From NCBI RefSeq assembly GCF_900156695.1, contig NZ_FTOM01000006.1, positions 1 to 64,000 on the forward strand: a stretch of 64,000 bases of DNA, read 5' to 3'. This document shows, in pieces, positions 38,090-47,285 of the stretch (its first letter is position 1; every line of letters starts with the position of its first letter). The notes below the pieces were generated by a model. It was not told the DNA's origin. It was given only the letters and a program-made list of their open reading frames with translations, and ran no database searches. A program made the translations under genes and the position numbers. The DNA is from Phaeovulum vinaykumarii. GTDB taxonomy: Bacteria > Pseudomonadota > Alphaproteobacteria > Rhodobacterales > Rhodobacteraceae.

Positions 38090-38935
38090 TCAGGCCGCGG
38101 CTTCGGCGACCTGGCGGCTTTCGCCCAGCCCCTCGACCCGCACCTCCATCACGTCGCCGGGGCGCAGGAAGCGCTGCGGCTTCATCCCCATGCCCACACC
38201 CGACGGCGTGCCGGTGGCGATGATGTCGCCCGGCACCAGCTTGAAGAACCGGCTCATGTAGCTGATGATCTCGCGCACCGAAAAGATCATGTCGTCGGTC
38301 GCGCTGTCCTGCACGCGCGTTCCGTTCAGGTCCAGCGACAACGCCAGCGCCTGCGGGTCGGGCACCTCGTCGGCGGTGACCAGCCAGGGGCCGGTCGGGC
38401 CAAAGCTGGGGGCGGATTTGCCCTTGATCCATTGCCCGCCGCGCTCGATCTGGAAGGCGCGCTCGGAGACATCATTGATCACGCAATAGCCCGCCACATG
38501 GTCCAGCGCCTCGGCTTCGCTGACGCCGTGGGCCTCGCGGCCGATGACGACGCCCAACTCCACCTCCCAATCGGTCTTTTCCGAGCCGGCCGGGATGATG
38601 ACCGGATCGAAGGGCCCCGACAGCGCCGAGGTCGCCTTCGAGAAGATGATCGGTTCCCTGGGCGGCTCGGCGCCGGTCTCGGCGGCATGGCGGGCATAGT
38701 TCAGCCCGATGCAGAAGAAGTTGGGCACCCAGGCCAGGCACGACCCGATCCGCTCGGGCGTCTCGATCACCGGCAGCGCCGCAAGGTCCATGCCCCGGAT
38801 CGCCGCAAGCGCCTCGAGCGACACGCCGTGGCCGGCAAGATCGGGCACCCGGCCCGACAGATCGCGGATCCGCCCCTCGGGGTCCAGAACCGCGGGGCGT
38901 TCGGCCCCGACCGCGCCCACGCGCAACAATTTCAT
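38090..38935 (-). CDS. fumarylacetoacetate hydrolase family protein
   Basis: 281 residues. The FAH-fold core is present: FCIGLNYARHAAETG, the metal ligands in DWEVELGVVIGR (ExE) and the D in INDVSERAFQ, a K/S block WIKGKSAPSFGPTGPWLV and the end motif GDIIATGTPSGVGMG. Relatives are 2-hydroxyhepta-diene-dioate isomerases, acylpyruvases and sugar-acid hydrolases. AAGGAG lies 9 nt before the ATG at 38935. Two TGGTATACCA sites lie between it and the divergent TRAP gene, tying it to the sugar-acid regulon. Substrate unknown. Confidence 0.88.
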   Translation of the reverse strand: MKLLRVGAVGAERPAVLDPEGRIRDLSGRVPDLAGHGVSLEALAAIRGMDLAALPVIETPERIGSCLAWVPNFFCIGLNYARHAAETGAEPPREPIIFSKATSALSGPFDPVIIPAGSEKTDWEVELGVVIGREAHGVSEAEALDHVAGYCVINDVSERAFQIERGGQWIKGKSAPSFGPTGPWLVTADEVPDPQALALSLDLNGTRVQDSATDDMIFSVREIISYMSRFFKLVPGDIIATGTPSGVGMGMKPQRFLRPGDVMEVRVEGLGESRQVAEAAA

Positions 38936-39091
38936 GGTGTCTTTCTCCTTCCCTTGGCCACGCAGGGCGGCCACCTTCACGCCGATCTGGTGCCGGGAAA
39001 CCGCAGGCGGGTCCAGTCGAAAGATATCCCCCCTGCGCGCCGGCCGGTCGTCGCACATGATAGCGCAAACGAAGCGCCTCGGCATCCGCAT

Positions 39092-39105
39092 TCTGGTATA
39101 CCAGA
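39092..39105. promoter_or_regulatory. FadR/GntR-type operator site 1
   Basis: Perfect palindrome TCTGGTATACCAGA in the FAH/dctP divergent promoter region. The TGGTATACCA core is typical of FCD-GntR regulators. Confidence 0.75.
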
Positions 39106-39145
39106 AATGGTTGATTGTCGAGGCTTGCATCGGCTAGCCTCGACC

Positions 39146-39161
39146 CGATGGTATACCATCG
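39146..39161. promoter_or_regulatory. FadR/GntR-type operator site 2
   Basis: Perfect 16-bp palindrome CGATGGTATACCATCG, 47 bp before the dctP start. Its centre is 55 bp from site 1. Confidence 0.8.
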
Positions 39162-39208
39162 AGTGCCATCACCGGGGTCTCTGGAGGAGCGGTCCGGGCA
39201 ATTTCGGG

Positions 39209-40233
39209 ATGAGAAACACGAACATCAACAAGATCTTGCATTCGTCGGCCCTGGCCGCCGCAATCGCATCGCCCGCCGCAGCCGACACCGTGACGCTGCG
39301 AATCCAGACCCATTACGCCCCCGAAACGGTCTCGGGCAGGCTGGCCGCGCAATTCGTCGATGACGTGGAAACCATGTCCGGCGGCGCGATCGACATCGAG
39401 ATGTTCTATTCGTCGTCGGTCGTGGCGACGGTGGAACCCTTCGATGCAGCGGCCAATGGCATTCTGGACTGCGGCATGACCGGGGGCGCCTACCAGACCG
39501 GCAAGAACCCCGCCTTCCAGTTCGTGGGCGACATCATGGGCGGCCATGACACGTCCTATCAGCAGCTGAGCTGGCTCTATTACGGCGGCGGGCTCGAAGC
39601 GGCGCAGGCGCTTTACAACGAACACGGGATGCAGCTGATCGGCTGGTGGATCTACGGCCAGGAATCGCTGTCCTCGTCGAAGCCGCTCAACGGCCCGCAG
39701 GATCTTCAGGACTGGAAGTTCCGCTCGCCCCCGGTCTCGAGACCGAGATCTTCGCGTCGCTCGGGGCCTCGCCCATCGTGATGGACTTCACCGAGATCTT
39801 CACCGCGCTGGAAACCGGCATCATCGACGGCACCGATGCCTCGGGGCTGGCCAACAACGTGGGTCTGGGCATCTATGACATCGTCAAACACGCCACCTTC
39901 CCCGGCTTTCATTCGATGCCCTCGGACCACCTGGCCTGCAACAAGGCGGTCTGGGACGGGCTGAGCGACCAGCAGCACCGCATCATCAGCACGGCAATGC
40001 AGAAGCCGTCGCTGCAAACCGCGCTGACCTTCGAGAAGGCCAATGCCGAGGCCGCGGCCAAGCTGCGCGCGGCGGGCGTGAACCTCTATGATTGGTCGAC
40101 CGAGGACCGCGCCGCCTTCCGGGCGGCCGTGCAGGGCGCCTGGGAGAACTGGGCCGAGAAGACGCCCGAGGCCCGCGCCCTGGTCGACAGTCACAAGGCC
40201 TATCTGGCCCAGGTGGGTCTGCTGGCCGACTGA
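39209..40233 (+). pseudogene. dctP: TRAP transporter substrate-binding protein (DctP family), frameshifted
   Basis: Signal peptide (MRNTNINKILHSSALAAAIA) and a DctP-type binding protein of about 340 residues. The chain is read in one frame to WKFRSPP (about 39730) and in another from LETEIFASLGASPIVMDF to the stop at 40233. The break is at a run of five C (39728-39732); adding one C restores SPPGLETEIF, the expected reading. Without correction the product stops at 39781. The substrate would be a sugar acid (from context). The membrane subunits DctQ and DctM are absent downstream. Confidence 0.85.
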
Positions 40234-40389
40234 GCCGGTCCGCAGCGAGAACGGGAGACGGGCCGTCCGACCGGCCCGCTTCCGGCTCCGGGTTTCGGGG
40301 CCATGAACAGGATCTTTCAAGGGGGGAAGGGGCATGCAGGCAGAAAGCGTCTGGCTGGGCCCGTTGCGCGGACCGGTGCGTCTGGGCAT
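40234..40389 (+). other. junction region after dctP, possible dctQ start
   Basis: A GGGGGGAAGGGG site at 40320-40331 precedes an ATG at 40334 (MQAESVWLGPLRGPVRLGMA), in the place where dctQ would begin. After about 18 codons the sequence becomes the reverse complement of the truncated SDR gene. I read this as a deletion joint; too short to name the gene with confidence. Confidence 0.3.
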
Positions 40390-40759
40390 GGCCGACGTGA
40401 AAGGCCGAATGCACGTTGGTCCGCATCAGCAGGTCGAACGCCTCGGCGGGAAAGTCCTCGAGCGGGGCGCGGTGCTGCATCCCGGCATTGTTGACCAGGA
40501 TGTCGAGCGGCGTCTCGGCGTCAAAAGCGTCGATGGCGGTGCGCACGGCCGCCCCGTCGGTCTCGTCGAAGGGCAGCGTGTGCACCCGGTGGCCTTCGGC
40601 GCGCAGCCCCTCGGCCGCAGCCCCCAGCCGGTCGGCGTTGCGCGCATTCAGCACCACCTGCGCGCCGGCCTCGGCCAGCCCGCGCGCAAGCGCCAGCCCG
40701 ATGCCCATCGGCGCGCCGGTGACAAGCGCGGTGCGCCCGGTCAGATCGAACAGGTCCAT
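40390..40759 (-). pseudogene. SDR oxidoreductase (gluconate 5-dehydrogenase-like), 3' half deleted
   Basis: From the ATG at 40759 the protein starts MDLFDLTGRTALVTGAPMGI with the NAD motif TGAPMGIG and the LVNNAGMQHRAP strand. It stops resembling the family after NVHSAFHVG (about residue 122). The catalytic S-Y-K region is therefore missing. The next sequence (40234-40389) belongs to the end of the TRAP locus. The start is clean, with a TGGTATGCCA operator 65 bp upstream. Confidence 0.8.
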
Positions 40760-40823
40760 GTTTCCCCCCCTGGCCCTTTCGCCCCGGCGCCTTTCGTCCT
40801 GCGGGCTGGATCGGGCCCGCCGA

Positions 40824-40837
40824 AATGGTATGCCATT
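40824..40837. promoter_or_regulatory. FadR/GntR-type operator site 3
   Basis: AATGGTATGCCATT, a palindrome apart from the central step, between the divergent SDR and idonate dehydrogenase-like genes. Confidence 0.7.
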
Positions 40838-40900
40838 CTTGTGGTGTTGCACCCCGTCCCGCCGGACGGGGGGCGCGCCCGAGGGGGGAGAAGAAGACCC

Positions 40901-41807
40901 ATGAAAGCACTGGTGGCGCATGGTCCGCGGGATCTGCGGCTCGAGACCGTCGCGCCCGGACGCCCCGGTCCGGGGCGAGATGCGCATCGCGCTGGCGCGC
41001 GGCGGGATCTGCGGATCGGACCTGCATGACTACAACCACGGCGGCTTTGGCGCGGTGCGCCTGCGCGAGCCGATGATCCTGGGCCACGAGGTCTCGGGCC
41101 ATATCCGCGAGATCGGCCCCGGCGTCAGGGGCTTTGCCCCCGGCGATCTGGTCGCGGTCTCGCCCTCGCGGCCCTGCGGCGCCTGTCCCGAATGCCTGCG
41201 CGGGCTGCCAAACCATTGCCTGAACATGCGCTTTTATGGCTCGGCCATGCCCTTCCCGCATATCCAGGGCGCCTTTTGCGAGGAAATCGTGGCCAGCGCC
41301 GGCCAATGCGTGCGCGCCGAGGGGCTTGGCCCCGAACAGGCGGCGATGGCCGGGCCGATGCTGGGCGCCGAGGTTCTGGTGACCGGCTGTGGCCCGATCG
41401 GGTTGCTGACGATCATGGCCGCGCGCCGCGCCGACCCCGAGGCGCTGGCCCCCCATGCCGCGGGCAAGGGGCGGCTGGACGTGCTCTTCGAATGCTCGGG
41501 CGCCGAAGCCGCGCTCTGCGCCGGGATAGCCACGCTGCGCCCGCGCGGGGTGGTGGTGCAGCTGGGCCTGTCGGGCGACATGCGCCTGCCGATGATGCAG
41601 ATCACCGTGCGCGAGATCGAGCTTCGCGGCGCCTTCCGCTTCCACGAGGAATTCGCCGTGGCCATTGACCTGATGCGCGCCGGCCTGATCGCGGCTGACA
41701 ATCTGGTCACCCATGCCTTCCCGCTTCAGGATTTCGCCGAAGCCTTTGCCACCACCAATGACCGCACCCGCGCGATGAAGGTGCAACTGACCTTCGGCGC
41801 CGCCTGA
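40901..41807 (+). pseudogene. L-idonate 5-dehydrogenase-like zinc alcohol dehydrogenase, decayed
   Basis: The start MKALVAHGPRDLRLE (40901) runs out of frame at GGGG (40972-40975); removing one G restores GEMRIALARGGICGSDLH. The catalytic zinc block GHEVSG and the structural zinc cysteines CGACPECLRGLPNHC are present. Two further gaps follow. At about 41350 (QAAMA|GPMLG) some 15-20 residues are missing. At about 41431 (AARRA|DPEAL) about 25-35 residues of the NAD-binding fold are missing. Total coding length is about 300 residues instead of about 345. It cannot encode a normal enzyme. Confidence 0.82.
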
Positions 41808-41858
41808 ACCGCACCCCATCCCGACATCCCATCCCGAACCCCACGACCCGGAGGCCCC

Positions 41859-42833
41859 ATGCTGCCTGACACGAACCCCGAACCCCGCGGCCTTTTCGTC
41901 GGCCGCGTCTGGCGCCCCGATCTGGTCGGGGGGCTCGAACTTCTGGCGCCCTGCGATCTTCAGGCGATCAAGGCCTGTGGCGTGACCTTCGCCCAATCCG
42001 TGCTCGAGCGCGTGATCGAGGAGAAGGCCGCGGGCGACGCCACCGCTGCCGAGACCATCCGCGCCCGCGTGCGCGCCGTCATCGGCGACAGCCAGTCGGG
42101 CCTGCGCCCCGGCTCGGAACAGGCGATGCAGGTCAAGGCGCTGTTGCAGGCCGAGGGCATGTGATCGCAATATCTCGAGGTGGGCATCGGCCCCGACGCC
42201 GAGGTCTTCACCAAGGCCCAGCCGATGTCCGCGGTGGATGCGGGGGCGGCGGTCGGCCTGCATCCGGTGTCGAAATGGAACAACCCCGAACCCGAGATCG
42301 TGCTGGCCGTGGACAGCCGCGGCCGCATCCTGGGCGCCTGCCTCGGCAATGACGTGAACCTGCGCGATGTCGAGGGGCGCTCGGCGCTTCTGCTGGGCAA
42401 GGCCAAGGACAACAACGCCTCCTGCGCGCTGGGGCCGTTCCTGCGGCTCTTCGATGACAGCTACACGCTGGACGACGTGCGCCGCGCCGAACTGGCGCTG
42501 CGGGTCGAGGGCACGGACGGCTTCGTGATGGAGGGGGCCTCGTCGATGGCGCAGATCAGCCGCGACCCCGCCGATCTGGTGGGCCAGACCATCGGCCGCC
42601 ACCATCAATACCCCGACGGCTTCATGCTGTTTCTCGGCACGCTCTTTGCCCCCACGCAGGACCGCGACGCGCCGGGGCTGGGCTTCACCCATCATCCGGG
42701 CGACCGGGTCAGCATCTCGGAGGCACGGCTGGGGCGGCTGGAAACCACCGTGCGGCTGTCGACCGAGGCGCCGGAATGGACCTTCGGCACCGGCGCCTTG
42801 ATGCGCAACCTGGCCGGGCGCGGGCTTTTGTGA
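41859..42833 (+). pseudogene. AraD1-like FAH-family sugar-acid dehydratase/hydrolase, nonsense codon
   Basis: One continuous frame of 325 codons, interrupted only by TGA at 42162-42164. Upstream the chain ends QVKALLQAEGM; downstream it continues SQYLEVGIGPDAEVFTKAQP in the same frame. The family has Trp (TGG) at this point, so this is a TGG-to-TGA change. The remainder (WNNPEPEIVLAV, GNDVNLRDVEGRSALLLGKA, the late GTLFAP block) is complete. The stop overlaps the ATG of the kinase gene. Family role: 2-keto-3-deoxy sugar-acid conversion. Confidence 0.85.
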
Positions 42834-43777
42834 TGGCGCGCGCGCTGGCACTGGGGGAATGCATGGTCGAGCTGGCCCAGACCGGGCCGGGCCTTTACCG
42901 GCGCGGCTTTGCCGGCGACACGTTCAACACCGCCTGGTATCTGCGCCGCAGTCTGGGGCCGGACTGGCAGGTCGATTACGGCAGTTGCGCGGGGACCGAT
43001 GCGGTCTCGGACGAGATGCTCGGCTTCCTCGCCGCCGAGGGCATCGGCACCGGCACGATCCGGCGCCTGCCCGACCGGACGGTGGGGCTCTACATGATCT
43101 CGCTCAGCGCGGGCGAGCGCAGCTTTTCCTATTGGCGGGGGCAATCGGCGGCGCGCGCGCTGGCCGATGACCCGGCTTGGCTCGCGCAGATCCTGACCGG
43201 CGCGGAGAGGGTGCATTTCTCGGCGATCACGCTGGCGATCCTGCCGCCTGCCGGGCGCGCGGCGCTGGCCGAGGCGCTGGCGACGGCGCGCCGGCAGGGC
43301 GCGCAGGTCAGCTTTGACACCAACCTGCGCCCGCGTCTGTGGGAAGGGGGGGACGCCATGCGCGCGGGTCTGCGGCTGGGGGCAAGCGTCGCGGATGTGG
43401 TGCCGCCCTCCTTCGACGAGGATGGCCCCCTCTTCGACGACCCCACCCCCGAGGCGACGCTGGCGCGCTATCGCAACCTTGGCGCGGGATCTGTGGTGCT
43501 CAAGCAGGGCGCGGGGCCGATGCTGTGGTGGGACGCGGCCGAGGGCGAGGGCCGGGTGACGCCCCGCCCGGTCGCGCAGGTGGTCGACACCACCGCCGCC
43601 GGCGACAGCCTTGCCGCCGGCTTGCTGGCAGCAAGGATGCACGGCCAGCCGATGCCGCAGGCGGTAGCGGCGGGGGCGGATCTGGCCGCGCGGGTGATCC
43701 AGGCGCCCGGCGCGCTGGTCCCCGATGCGCTGGCCCCCGATGCGCTTGCTTCCGGGGCGCGGGCGTCCGAGCCCTGA
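42833..43777 (+). CDS. kdgK: 2-dehydro-3-deoxygluconokinase-like PfkB sugar kinase
   Basis: 314 residues of the ribokinase/PfkB family. The N-terminal GECMVELAQTGPG binds substrate; a central SFDTNLRPRLW and the catalytic block VDTTAAGDSLAAGL (Asp of AAGD) are intact. It phosphorylates 2-keto-3-deoxygluconate in the Entner-Doudoroff-type branch. The start overlaps the stop of the AraD1-like gene (TGATG). The C-terminal 20 residues are an Ala/Pro/Asp repeat. One of the intact genes in this damaged region. Confidence 0.88.
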   Translation: MARALALGECMVELAQTGPGLYRRGFAGDTFNTAWYLRRSLGPDWQVDYGSCAGTDAVSDEMLGFLAAEGIGTGTIRRLPDRTVGLYMISLSAGERSFSYWRGQSAARALADDPAWLAQILTGAERVHFSAITLAILPPAGRAALAEALATARRQGAQVSFDTNLRPRLWEGGDAMRAGLRLGASVADVVPPSFDEDGPLFDDPTPEATLARYRNLGAGSVVLKQGAGPMLWWDAAEGEGRVTPRPVAQVVDTTAAGDSLAAGLLAARMHGQPMPQAVAAGADLAARVIQAPGALVPDALAPDALASGARASEP

Positions 43778-43781
43778 TCGC

Positions 43782-44345
43782 TCAGTTGACCGGGGTCAGC
43801 AGATCCCGCCCGGCCTGAAAGGCCGCGAGACATAGCCCCGCGTCGCCGGGCCCCCGACCAGCGCCACGACCAGGAAATCCACCGCCTTGGCCAGCGACAC
43901 GGGGTCGGCGTGATAGATCCAGCCGGGCGTGTCCTTGCGGGCGCGCGAATGATAATGGATCTCCATCTTGAAGGCGGCCAGCCGGTCGGCGATCTCGCGG
44001 CCGATGCGGCCAAGGCCCAGGATCCCCGCGCGCGCGCCGGACACCTTGCGCTGGAGCGGGTATTCCCCCCCGCACCGCCCAATCGCCCGAGCGCACATGC
44101 GCCTCGGCGCCGCGCATGTCGCGCGCCTGCGCCAGCAGCATTGCCACCGCCAGATCGGCCACGTCGTCGTTCAGGACATCGGGCGTGTCCGTCACCTTGA
44201 CCCCGCGCGCCCCGGCCGCGGCCACGTCGATGGCATCATAACCCACGCCATAATTGGCGATCAGCCGCAGCCCCGGCAGCATCGCCAGTTCCTCGGCACC
44301 AAAGGGATGGTGGCCCTTGTAGGCGAGCGCGGGCCACGGCCCCGC
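43782..44345 (-). pseudogene. D-2-hydroxyacid dehydrogenase (NAD), multiply deleted
   Basis: Remaining pieces are YKGHHPFGAEELAMLPGLRL to RSGDWAVRGG in one frame, then YPLQRKVSGARAGILGLGRI with IGREIADRLAAF (NAD motif GLGRIG) in another. The C-terminal QAGRDLLTPVN returns in the first frame. A run of seven C (44065-44071) has one base too many. About 95 residues with the catalytic His are missing at 43822-43828, and the first ~60 residues are missing at the right end, where the next gene begins. Non-functional. Confidence 0.82.
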
Positions 44346-44363
44346 CCCAAGGGAGAGAGCATC

Positions 44364-45110
44364 TTGCTGCGCGCGATCGTCCAGAAACCCCGCTACCGCC
44401 TCGTGGCCGACCAGATCGCCGCGCGCATCCGCGACGGCATCCTGCCGCCCGGCAGCAAGATGCCCACCGACCGCGAACTGGTCGACAAGCTGGGCGTCAG
44501 CCGCGCCACCGTGCGCGAGGCGATGATCGCGCTCGAGATGATGGGCTATGTCGAGACGCGCTTCGGCGCGGGCGCCTATGTCGCCCAGACGCTGCCGCCG
44601 CCTTCGGACACGGACGGCCCGCCGGGCTATTTCGAACTGGTCGAGGCGCGCTTCCACATCGAGGCGCGCATCGCCGCGCTGGCGGCGCAGACCTGCACGC
44701 CCGAAGACATGACCCATCTGCGCGCCTGCGTGGCGCAGATGATCGCCCCCGACAGCAGCTTCGAGGAAATCGAGGCCGCCGACCGCGAATTCCACCTGAC
44801 GCTGGCGCGGGCCACCGGCAATTCGGTCTTCGTCTCGCTGATCGAGGATTTCTGGAACGCCCGGCGGTCCTATCCGCGCTGGACGCGCATGCATAACCAG
44901 CAGACCCGCGAGAATGTGGCGCGCCATTTCGAGGCCGAGCATATGGCCACCCTCCGCGCCGTCGAGGCCCGCGACAGCGCCGAGGCCGAACGCGCCATGC
45001 AGGTGCATTGCCGCAACTCGGGCCTGCCGATGCTGGACAAATGGCACCTTCAGGAGGGCGCGGGCGCCGACCCGCGCGTTCTGGACCGTCTGGAACGCTG
45101 GAAGGCCTGA
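44364..45110 (+). CDS. FCD-domain GntR transcriptional regulator (1)
   Basis: About 248 residues. The winged helix-turn-helix is YRLVADQIAARIRDGILPPG with MPTDRELVDKLGVSRATVRE. The FCD effector domain (about 85-235) has metal or effector ligand positions (EARFHIEARIAALAA, D in EAADREFHLTLARATGN, HFEAEHMATL). I use TTG at 44364 as start because GGGAGAG lies 6 nt upstream and no ATG or GTG fits. It sits directly at the truncated end of the dehydrogenase gene. It is a candidate regulator of the TGGTATACCA sites. Confidence 0.85.
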   Translation: MLRAIVQKPRYRLVADQIAARIRDGILPPGSKMPTDRELVDKLGVSRATVREAMIALEMMGYVETRFGAGAYVAQTLPPPSDTDGPPGYFELVEARFHIEARIAALAAQTCTPEDMTHLRACVAQMIAPDSSFEEIEAADREFHLTLARATGNSVFVSLIEDFWNARRSYPRWTRMHNQQTRENVARHFEAEHMATLRAVEARDSAEAERAMQVHCRNSGLPMLDKWHLQEGAGADPRVLDRLERWKA

Positions 45111-45178
45111 CGCCCGGCGCAGGCCCCCGCGGGCCGCGCCGGGTCGATGCCCCCCGTCGATGCCCCCTGCGCCCGCCC

Positions 45179-46099
45179 TCAGCCCTTCTTCGCGCGGTTC
45201 TCGGCGGCGGTCTTCGGGCGTCCGGCCAGCGCGCGATAGCTGCGGATCACCTGACTGTCGTCCAGCTTGCCCTCACCCCGGCCCGACCCGGCCAGGAACA
45301 TCTGATGCGCCGCCGCCGACAGCGGCAGGCCCAGCCGCTCGGCCCGCGCCACATCCAGCACGATCCCCAGATCCTTGGCGAAGATGTCCACGGCCGAGGT
45401 CACCACATCGGTGTCCTCGATCATGCGCGGCCCGCGGTCGCGCAGCATCCACGACCCGGCGGCGGAATTCGACACGATATCCAGCATCACCGGCAGATCG
45501 AGACCCATCGCCTCGGCCATCGACAGGGCCTCGCCGGCGGCGGCCAGATGCACGCCGCACAGCAGCTGGTTCACCGCCTTGGCGGCGGCCCCCTGACCCG
45601 GCGCCCCGCCGACATGGAAGATACGCTGGCCCATCAGCTCGAGCAGCGGGCGCACCGCGGCCAATGCGTCAGCCTCGGCGCCGACCATGATCGTCAGGCT
45701 GGCGGCCTGGGCGCCGACGACGCCGCCCGACACCGGCGCATCCACCAGCACCCGGCCCGTGGCCGCGACCCGCGCCGCCAGATCGCGCACCGCATCGGGC
45801 AGGCAGGTCGCCATCAGCACCACATGCGCGCCGGGCGCCAGCGCCGCCAGCGCGCCGCCGTCGACCAGGACCGCCTCGGCCTGGGCGGCATTGACCACCA
45901 TCAGGATCAGGACATCGGCCCCTTGCGCCGCCTCGGCCGCCGAGGCCGCGACCCCGCCCCCCTCAGCGGCCAGCCGATCCATCGCCGCCGGCGACAGGTC
46001 GAAGCCGCGCAGGCGCACGCCGCCCCGGACCAGGTTCCCGGCCATGGCGCTGCCCATCGCGCCCAGCCCCACGAAGGCCACAAGCGGCTTGTCCTGCAT
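45179..46099 (-). CDS. 3-hydroxyisobutyrate/2-hydroxy-3-oxopropionate dehydrogenase-family reductase
   Basis: 306 residues of the beta-hydroxyacid dehydrogenase family. The NAD(P) motif is FVGLGAMGSAMAGNLVRGG, the substrate motif DAPVSGGVVGA, the catalytic Lys region AKAVNQLLCGVH and the late KDLGIVLDVA. It resembles tartronate semialdehyde reductases and LtnD; a second member is at 50728. Two operator sites lie 41-69 bp upstream. The specific substrate is unknown. Confidence 0.88.
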   Translation of the reverse strand: MQDKPLVAFVGLGAMGSAMAGNLVRGGVRLRGFDLSPAAMDRLAAEGGGVAASAAEAAQGADVLILMVVNAAQAEAVLVDGGALAALAPGAHVVLMATCLPDAVRDLAARVAATGRVLVDAPVSGGVVGAQAASLTIMVGAEADALAAVRPLLELMGQRIFHVGGAPGQGAAAKAVNQLLCGVHLAAAGEALSMAEAMGLDLPVMLDIVSNSAAGSWMLRDRGPRMIEDTDVVTSAVDIFAKDLGIVLDVARAERLGLPLSAAAHQMFLAGSGRGEGKLDDSQVIRSYRALAGRPKTAAENRAKKG

Positions 46100-46139
46100 G
46101 TCGGTGTTCCCCCCCCTGTCGCGCCCATGCGGCGCATTC

Positions 46140-46168
46140 TGGTATACCATTCGATTTATGGTATACCA
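46140..46168. promoter_or_regulatory. FadR/GntR-type operator sites 4 and 5 (tandem)
   Basis: Two TGGTATACCA cores at 46140-46149 and 46159-46168, centres 19 bp apart (about two helical turns), upstream of the reductase gene. The only tandem pair with close spacing among the sites. Confidence 0.8.
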
Positions 46169-46209
46169 AAGCCCCGCAGGCAAGGGCGAGAGACTTCGGG
46201 GCAAGCAGA

Positions 46210-46887
46210 TCAGGCGCGCGCCGCGGCCTGGGTCCGTTCCTCTTCGCCGGTCTCGAAGAAATGGCGGATATTGTCCTCGAGCCGCTCGAGGTGATGGGCC
46301 GCCTCGCCCAGCATCAGGTCGCGGTTGCGCGTGGCCAGACCGCGGGCGATATCGCCGTGCTGGCGCAGCACCCGCGCCCGGTCCGAACGCATCCGCGCCG
46401 ACAGGAAGCGCGACCGCCACAGCCGCGCCAGATAGGCCGAATGGGTCTCGGCCAGTGCCGGGTTGTCGGCGGCGCTGACGATGGCACGGTGAAAGGCCAT
46501 GTCGGTTTCGAAGAAATCCAGCGGATCGGCGGTATCCGAGATCTCGACCATCCGTTCGTGCAGGCCGGTCACCTGCGCCACCTGTTCGGGCGTCGCCGTC
46601 TCCAGCGCGCGTTCGCAGGCCAGCATCTCGAGCACGCGCAGCACGGCCAGATCGTCGGTCACTTCCTTCAGGCTGGGATGGGCCACCAGCGGGCTGCGCG
46701 CCGGGCGCAGCGTCACCAGCCCCTCCTGCGCCAGGATGCGGATCGCCTCGCGCATGGGGGTGCGCGACACGCCCATCTCGGCGGCCTGGTCGCGCTCCTT
46801 GATCGAGGCGCCGGGCGGCAGCGCCCCGGTCAGGATGGCGCGGCGCAGCCGGTCGGCGATCTGCTGCGGAAGGGTGAGGCTCGACAT
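46210..46887 (-). CDS. FCD-domain GntR transcriptional regulator (2)
   Basis: 225 residues. Helix-turn-helix: QQIADRLRRAILTGALPPGA with IKERDQAAEMGVSRTPMREA. The FCD domain has the D-x3-H motif FFETDMAFHRAIVSAADNPA and two further His near the C-terminus (EAAHHLERL). Start at 46887 with AGGAAGAG upstream; the longer frame to 47130 crosses an operator. Operator sites 6 and 7 lie between it and the divergent aldolase gene, so autoregulation is likely. Confidence 0.9.
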   Translation of the reverse strand: MSSLTLPQQIADRLRRAILTGALPPGASIKERDQAAEMGVSRTPMREAIRILAQEGLVTLRPARSPLVAHPSLKEVTDDLAVLRVLEMLACERALETATPEQVAQVTGLHERMVEISDTADPLDFFETDMAFHRAIVSAADNPALAETHSAYLARLWRSRFLSARMRSDRARVLRQHGDIARGLATRNRDLMLGEAAHHLERLEDNIRHFFETGEEERTQAAARA

Positions 46888-46997
46888 GATCTCTTCCTGA
46901 TGGGTCCGGCGCAGGCGGAGGCCCGGACGGCTATGCGGCGAAGCCGACGCAACCGCAAGGTGACGCGCTGTCCACTCACGACAACGCGATCCGCGAA

Positions 46998-47007
46998 CGG
47001 TATACCA
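46998..47007. promoter_or_regulatory. FadR/GntR-type operator site 6
   Basis: CGGTATACCA, 110 bp upstream of the GntR(2) start. One half differs from the consensus TGGTATACCA by one base. Confidence 0.65.
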
Positions 47008-47247
47008 AAATGGGCGAGCCCGTCGATGCGGCGTGTTGGACATATCGCACCGCCGCCGCGCAACGTCACGGGCCGATCGCGCCACCGCAGGGGGACGAAG
47101 TGAAGCGGCCCGCCATTTTCCGCAGCCCAAGGCTTGCAGCCCGCGCCCGGCGCTGCCAAGGCGTGGGGCGAAGATACGGGGGGCGAAGGCGCGACACAGG
47201 GTCGGAATGATTGACCGCGCCGGAGCTTCGGGGTTAGGTGAAGGAAG

Positions 47248-47257
47248 TGGTATACCA
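47248..47257. promoter_or_regulatory. FadR/GntR-type operator site 7
   Basis: TGGTATACCA, 28 bp before the start of the aldolase gene, likely overlapping its promoter or transcript start. Apart from sites 6 and 7 nothing else is seen in 46888-47285. Confidence 0.75.
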
Positions 47258-47285
47258 TTTATCGGGTTCCGAGGAGGGCGCCCCC

